23,097 nt of DNA from Candidatus Thalassarchaeaceae archaeon (GTDB taxonomy: Archaea > Thermoplasmatota > Poseidoniia > Poseidoniales > Thalassarchaeaceae). This document shows, in pieces, positions 22,007 to 23,097 of this stretch. The notes under the pieces are model-generated. The model was not told where the DNA came from and ran no database searches. It saw nothing but the letters and a program-made list of their open reading frames with translations. Where the stretch lies: contig JASLNR010000013.1 in the NCBI GenBank assembly GCA_030745885.1, forward strand, positions 1 to 23,097, in the 5' to 3' direction. The position numbers were made by a program, and so were the translations under genes. The first letter of the stretch is position 1, and the number at the start of each line of letters is the position of its first letter.

Positions 22007-23097
22007 ATGGATTGGAATAGTTGTGAATTCGGAGGCGTAGGCGAGCAGTTGGTTCTACCCCTGTTCGAGGGCATCGGGAAAGCACCGAACAACGCACTCG
22101 CTGGCTTGGGAAGAAGCCAGCGAGCGCTAGTGAGGGAAGCGATAGCATCGGGTGATTTCGAGGCCAAGAAGGGAAAGCGGATGTCCGTGTGGACGCCAGG
22201 ATGCAACATACTGCTGGTCGGCATGGGCGAGAAGAAGGGGCTGGGGAGCAAACGAGCCCGGAACACCGGCGCTCGGTCGATTGCCTGGATGTCGAAGAGG
22301 AAGGGGCTCGATGTGACCGTGAGATTCACCTCCGGATGGACCAGCGAGCGCATGATAGACTTCGCAGAGGGGATGATGCTGCGAGACTACGAGTTCCTAG
22401 AGCACCGGAAGACCGACGAGGATCACATCGCCGATCCGTGGCGAGTCGAGTTCCAAGCGAGCGCTCGGCACCAGGGGGCACTCAGCGAGGGTTTGGGCCG
22501 CGCCCGTGCCGTTGTGGGGGGCGTCCACCTAGCGAGGAACCTCGGAAACGAGCCGGCCAACGTCCTCTACCCAATGGAGTATGCCCGCAGAGCAGAGGAG
22601 TGGGCAAAGGAGAAGGGCGACGTCAAGGTAGAGGTCTACGACTGGGACAAGCTGCAGGAGCTCGGCATGGGCGGCCTGATCAACGTCGGAAAGGGCAGCG
22701 AGCGCAAGCCGTGCATGGTCCTGTTCACGCTCAACCCCGAAGCCGACGAGGGCGTCCAAAGGCCATGCATAGTCGGGAAGGGCATCACCTTCGACACGGG
22801 TGGGATCTCGATCAAGCCGTCAGGCGGCATGTGGGACATGAAGTACGACATGTGCGGGGCTGCCACAGTATTCGGGCTCATGCAAGCCCTGCACGCATCC
22901 GGGTATGGCCGGAGGGTGAACGGCATCACCTGCCTCGCAGAGAACATGCCCAGCGCAGGCGCGTACCGCCCTGGTGATGTGTTCAAGACATACTCCGGCA
23001 AGACCGTGGAGGTGTTCAGCACCGACGCCGAGGGCCGTAACGTCCTCGCGGACGGTCTGTGGAAGGCCGGTGAGTTCGATCCCGAGTACGTCGTCGA
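22007..23097 (+). CDS. pepA: M17 leucyl aminopeptidase (partial, runs off the window)
   Basis: 363 codons are open from the ATG at 22007 to the window edge without a stop; the family is about 490-500 residues, so the last quarter is missing. The N-terminal domain is divergent. The catalytic domain begins near GVHLARNLGNEPANVLYP. Metal and catalytic residues are visible: VGKGITFDTGGISIKPSGGMWDMKYDMCGAA (Lys, Asp, catalytic Lys, Asp) and STDAEGRNVLADGL (Asp, Glu, Arg), where the usual NTDAEGRL is slightly changed. These enzymes form hexamers and release N-terminal amino acids from peptides in the cytoplasm. No signal peptide is present. A TATA-like TTTGTATAG lies about 31-39 bases upstream of the ATG, and no Shine-Dalgarno is seen. 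Confidence 0.92.
   Translation, partial: MDWNSCEFGGVGEQLVLPLFEGIGKAPNNALAGLGRSQRALVREAIASGDFEAKKGKRMSVWTPGCNILLVGMGEKKGLGSKRARNTGARSIAWMSKRKGLDVTVRFTSGWTSERMIDFAEGMMLRDYEFLEHRKTDEDHIADPWRVEFQASARHQGALSEGLGRARAVVGGVHLARNLGNEPANVLYPMEYARRAEEWAKEKGDVKVEVYDWDKLQELGMGGLINVGKGSERKPCMVLFTLNPEADEGVQRPCIVGKGITFDTGGISIKPSGGMWDMKYDMCGAATVFGLMQALHASGYGRRVNGITCLAENMPSAGAYRPGDVFKTYSGKTVEVFSTDAEGRNVLADGLWKAGEFDPEYVV

Noticed and set aside
22189..22977. 262-codon open frame on the plus strand
   Set aside because: It is out of frame with the M17 aminopeptidase, whose frame from 22007 holds the metal-binding motifs. The alternative product is Arg/Gly-rich with no domain.

Overview
The window looks like chromosomal DNA of a marine euryarchaeon of the Marine Group II / Candidatus Poseidoniales type. 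This assignment is an inference. It rests on a stand-alone Bud32 (KEOPS) kinase next to an XTP/dITP pyrophosphatase, an archaeal 2-phosphoglycerate kinase, a Thermoplasmata-type DUF6015-like protein, large secreted proteins anchored by a C-terminal helix, a tRNA-Gly with encoded CCA, and tightly packed genes with few Shine-Dalgarno sites and several GTG/TTG starts. No rRNA, CRISPR array, transposase or integrase gene was found.

Layout. 1-207: palindromic repeat region. 221-1293 (-): cupin protein and SixA-like histidine phosphatase. 1362-3374 (+): aldehyde dehydrogenase and 2-phosphoglycerate kinase. 3371-6427 (-): Bud32, RdgB, a two-helix membrane protein and an enoyl-CoA hydratase, read in that order. 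6626-8274 (+): 3-hydroxyanthranilate 3,4-dioxygenase and ACMS decarboxylase, two consecutive enzymes of tryptophan/kynurenine breakdown. 8294-11447 (-): a PAP2 phosphatase fused to a beta-propeller-like ectodomain, and a Mrp/ApbC ATPase with an Ig-like insertion where its Fe-S cysteines should be. 11557-11916 (+): LMW-phosphatase/arsenate-reductase-like protein. 11960-12034 (+): tRNA-Gly(GCC). 12397-15901 (+): a four-gene cluster of enoyl-CoA hydratase, BoxB-type benzoyl-CoA epoxidase, an unknown protein and a 3-hydroxyacyl-CoA dehydrogenase. 15977-19500 (-): a 1015-residue secreted, membrane-anchored protein and the DUF6015-like protein. 19619-23097 (+): agmatinase, M14 zinc carboxypeptidase and the first 363 codons of an M17 leucyl aminopeptidase.

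The most interesting part is 12.0-15.97 kb. The last 16 bases of the tRNA-Gly gene region (12020-12035) recur with one mismatch at 15951-15966, just after the BoxB cluster. Between the two copies the DNA is visibly more A/T rich than its neighbours. This is the signature of a small cargo island inserted at a tRNA 3' end, carrying a putative aerobic aryl-CoA ring-opening module: a diiron epoxidase plus hydratase and dehydrogenase. No reductase (BoxA) and no full-length BoxC is present in the window.

Together with the separate kynurenine-branch pair at 6.6-8.3 kb and an aldehyde dehydrogenase of suitable general type at 1.4 kb, the window suggests an archaeon able to attack aromatic compounds with oxygen. 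The peptidases and agmatinase suggest a protein-feeding heterotroph.
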